Shown here: positions 14,397-16,065 of the stretch, in pieces
Numbering within the stretch: position 1 is the first letter of the stretch
How the letters are laid out: each line of letters opens with the position of its first letter
Origin: Deltaproteobacteria bacterium
GTDB lineage: Bacteria > Desulfobacterota > GWC2-55-46 > S146-70
Direction: 5' to 3'
NCBI GenBank assembly: GCA_015492395.1
Contig: WGFD01000124.1
Coordinates: 1-16,065 of the forward strand
DNA: 16,065 bases
Program-made: the position numbers and the translations under genes
Notes under the pieces: model-generated
Told to the model about the DNA's origin: nothing
Database searches by the model: none
Seen by the model: only the letters and a program-made list of their open reading frames with translations

Positions 14397-16064
14397 CTAA
14401 AGATACCCCAGACTTCTTAGCTTCTCCTCCATCTCCTCATCTTCCCGGTTATCGACGTGGAAGTCTTCCGGCTCGACATTATGATCCCACTCAACATACT
14501 CAACCGGTTGCCGTCTCAGGACTTCCCCCTTAAAGATATCCTTCAGCAACACTCCATCCATATCTTTAGGGATTGGAAGTCCCGTCGCATAAAGCACCGT
14601 CGGAGCCACGTCAATGATCTCGGCGCCCTTTATTTCTCCCGGCTTTATTTTCGGCCCATGCGCGATAAATATTCCGTCCATCAAGTGCATTCCTGATTTC
14701 TTGGAGAGAAGAAAACGGGGAACCGGTGATATTACCCGGCCATACAACTCCCTTCCACTCTCGTATCCGGGATTCAATCTATAGATGATATCAGGGAAGT
14801 TGCTGACAAAAGCGCCACGATACACATCTTCCCGCCGTACAGCCTCTTCCACCACCTTCTCTCCTGTCTTATCATCAATACATTCCAATAGATCTCTAAT
14901 AATATCATCTATCAATCGATTATACTCCCTCCCAGGCTCGATAATACCTTTCGGCTGTCTTCCCTTGAGGTTTATTGTTATTCCTCCGGTAGGGTACGAG
15001 AGAGGATGAAAAAACGCCTTGGTTGCATCCCAATTAAAGGCAGCACCGCTGCCACCACCCAAGTGCTTGGACTTCCTTCTTATCTTGGGGAGCATGGAGG
15101 ATCTCTTTTTGTTCTTGGGAGTTAAAACCTTCAGTAGATTGAAGTATGTAAGTCTAAGTACCTCCCTCTTCAAGGCCTTGTTAGTCCTTACCCCCAAGTA
15201 CCCCTTCTTTTTGAGCCATAAATTCACATTGAAATAGTGAAAAGCACGTCGGCCGGCGCCATGATCGGAAAGGATAAAGATATTAACTCCATTCCCATAT
15301 CTATCGAGAAACTTGGAGATCTCTTCATCTGCCAACCTGTAGTTCCTATAGATGGAGTCCCTGAATTTTGCTCTATCTTTGTCGGACACGCCAGGATAAT
15401 CGGGATCATGGTATTTCCAATAGTCATGCTGGGATCGATCTATGCCACCAAAAACCACGGCAAAACAGCCAAATTCATATCGATCCAGCAAATCGAATGT
15501 CAAATCAGCCCGGAGTTTATCCCTGTATAAACAATCCTCTATGATCTGCTCTTCCGTGGCGGTCTTGTAGTATTGAGAGCTGAAATTCAACGGCTCGTCA
15601 ATATTAATGGATATATCTTTTGAAATAGCATAAATCTTGTCGTTATCGGGACACGGATAGCCAGATATCATTATACCGTTGATGCTCCATGGGGGATAAG
15701 TAACCGGCACGGTGATCACGCCTACCTTCATTTTATTACCGCTCATGAAGTCGAAGAACGTTTTCCCTGCAAAGCTTTTGGTCGTTACAATCTTCTCTTC
15801 CTCGTTCGCATTCATTCCAACACTTATGAAGTCAAGGATGCCGTGTTTGCCGGGATTGCAGCCCGTCATGAATGAGGTCCATGCCGCGGCGGTTATGGGA
15901 GGAATCGTCGACCTCAGTCGTCCCCACGCGCCTTCCTCCAATAATCGCGTGAAGGCAGGCAATCTTCCCTCTTTAATAAAAGGCAACATGAGGTCGAATG
16001 TCGCCCCATCCAAACCGATAACGAGCGTTTTTAAACTAGTGCCACTCTTTGTATCACTCTTCAT
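14397..16064 (-). CDS. Alkaline-phosphatase-superfamily phosphodiesterase (type I phosphodiesterase/nucleotide pyrophosphatase-like)
   Basis: This is a two-metal hydrolase fold of the NPP/phosphoglycerate-mutase-like branch. TLVIGLDGATFD (13-24) holds the first metal ligand Asp19. PPITAAAWTSFMTG (55-68) carries the likely nucleophile Thr58, followed by NPGKHGILDF. GGIDRSQHDYWKY (206-218) gives Asp209 and His213, ILSDHGAG (264-271) gives Asp267 and His268, and SGMHLMDGIFIAHGP (457-471) gives His460. EIIDVAPTVLYATGLPIP (482-499) and a final EEKLRSLGYL are typical of a family often found near bacterial glycan genes. No signal peptide is visible, so it is probably cytoplasmic. The ATG at 16064 leaves ten residues before the first strand; because the window ends one base later, an upstream start or a ribosome site cannot be checked. 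Substrate is unknown, with nucleotide-sugar or phospho-glycan esters as guesses. Confidence 0.87.
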   Translation of the reverse strand: MKSDTKSGTSLKTLVIGLDGATFDLMLPFIKEGRLPAFTRLLEEGAWGRLRSTIPPITAAAWTSFMTGCNPGKHGILDFISVGMNANEEEKIVTTKSFAGKTFFDFMSGNKMKVGVITVPVTYPPWSINGIMISGYPCPDNDKIYAISKDISINIDEPLNFSSQYYKTATEEQIIEDCLYRDKLRADLTFDLLDRYEFGCFAVVFGGIDRSQHDYWKYHDPDYPGVSDKDRAKFRDSIYRNYRLADEEISKFLDRYGNGVNIFILSDHGAGRRAFHYFNVNLWLKKKGYLGVRTNKALKREVLRLTYFNLLKVLTPKNKKRSSMLPKIRRKSKHLGGGSGAAFNWDATKAFFHPLSYPTGGITINLKGRQPKGIIEPGREYNRLIDDIIRDLLECIDDKTGEKVVEEAVRREDVYRGAFVSNFPDIIYRLNPGYESGRELYGRVISPVPRFLLSKKSGMHLMDGIFIAHGPKIKPGEIKGAEIIDVAPTVLYATGLPIPKDMDGVLLKDIFKGEVLRRQPVEYVEWDHNVEPEDFHVDNREDEEMEEKLRSLGYL

Positions 16065-16065
16065 A

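Noticed and set aside
299..16064. Many open frames of 60-160 codons on the plus strand and a few extra minus-strand frames, such as 12389-12631 and 9488-9787
   Set aside because: All lie inside well-supported minus-strand genes, lack recognisable domains or ribosome sites, and read as low-complexity shadows of those genes.
1..16065. tRNA, rRNA, CRISPR, insertion sequence, prophage or attachment site
   Set aside because: No cloverleaf-like segments, regularly spaced repeats, transposase or integrase motifs, or terminal inverted repeats were seen on either strand.

Overview
The window reads as one contiguous piece of a bacterial chromosome. It holds 14 protein genes, all transcribed leftward (minus strand). 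Most are packed tightly: gaps are usually 8 to 90 bases, with two small overlaps. I see no tRNA, rRNA, CRISPR array, transposase or integrase. Shine-Dalgarno motifs of the GGAGG type and several TTG starts, a GC content of roughly 45-50% judged by eye, and the protein mix (FG-GAP/VCBS secreted protein, alkaline-phosphatase-superfamily enzymes, SPASM radical SAM, sulfotransferases, GT4 glycosyltransferases) suggest an uncultivated Gram-negative-type lineage such as Omnitrophota, Planctomycetota or Desulfobacterota/Nitrospirota relatives. The sequence alone cannot settle the phylum.

Layout in transcription order, right to left. (a) 16064-13272: a cytoplasmic type I phosphodiesterase-like protein and a GT4 glycosyltransferase, nearly touching. 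(b) 13271-13134: a short intergenic stretch with two adjacent hairpins. (c) 13133-11679: a secreted GH10 glycoside hydrolase. (d) 11639-11610: a good sigma70-like promoter, followed by two dissimilar PAPS-type sulfotransferases. (e) 9813-8767: a radical SAM/SPASM protein. (f) 8700-5170: a compact acyl-chain cassette of 3-oxoacyl-ACP reductase, acyl carrier protein and two tandem beta-ketoacyl-ACP synthases, both with complete catalytic residues. (g) 5100-4015: a protein with two GNAT-like halves. (h) 3941-2454: a sulfatase-fold protein with Thr at the usual Cys/Ser position. (i) 2445-299: a NodB-type polysaccharide deacetylase overlapping a second GT4 glycosyltransferase. (j) 210-1: the start of a secreted FG-GAP/VCBS (ASPIC/UnbV-like) protein that runs off the left edge.

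Taken together this looks like a locus for an acylated, possibly N-deacetylated and sulfated glycan or glycolipid. Deacetylase, dedicated ACP, ketosynthases, ketoreductase, GNAT-type acyltransferase candidate and sulfotransferases are the same enzyme classes that build and decorate rhizobial Nod factors (NodB, NodF, NodE, NodG, NodA, NodH). No NodC-type synthase is in the window, and the glycosyltransferases are GT4. The parallel is therefore functional and inferred, not orthology. No flippase, polymerase or ABC exporter is in the window, so the locus probably continues beyond it.
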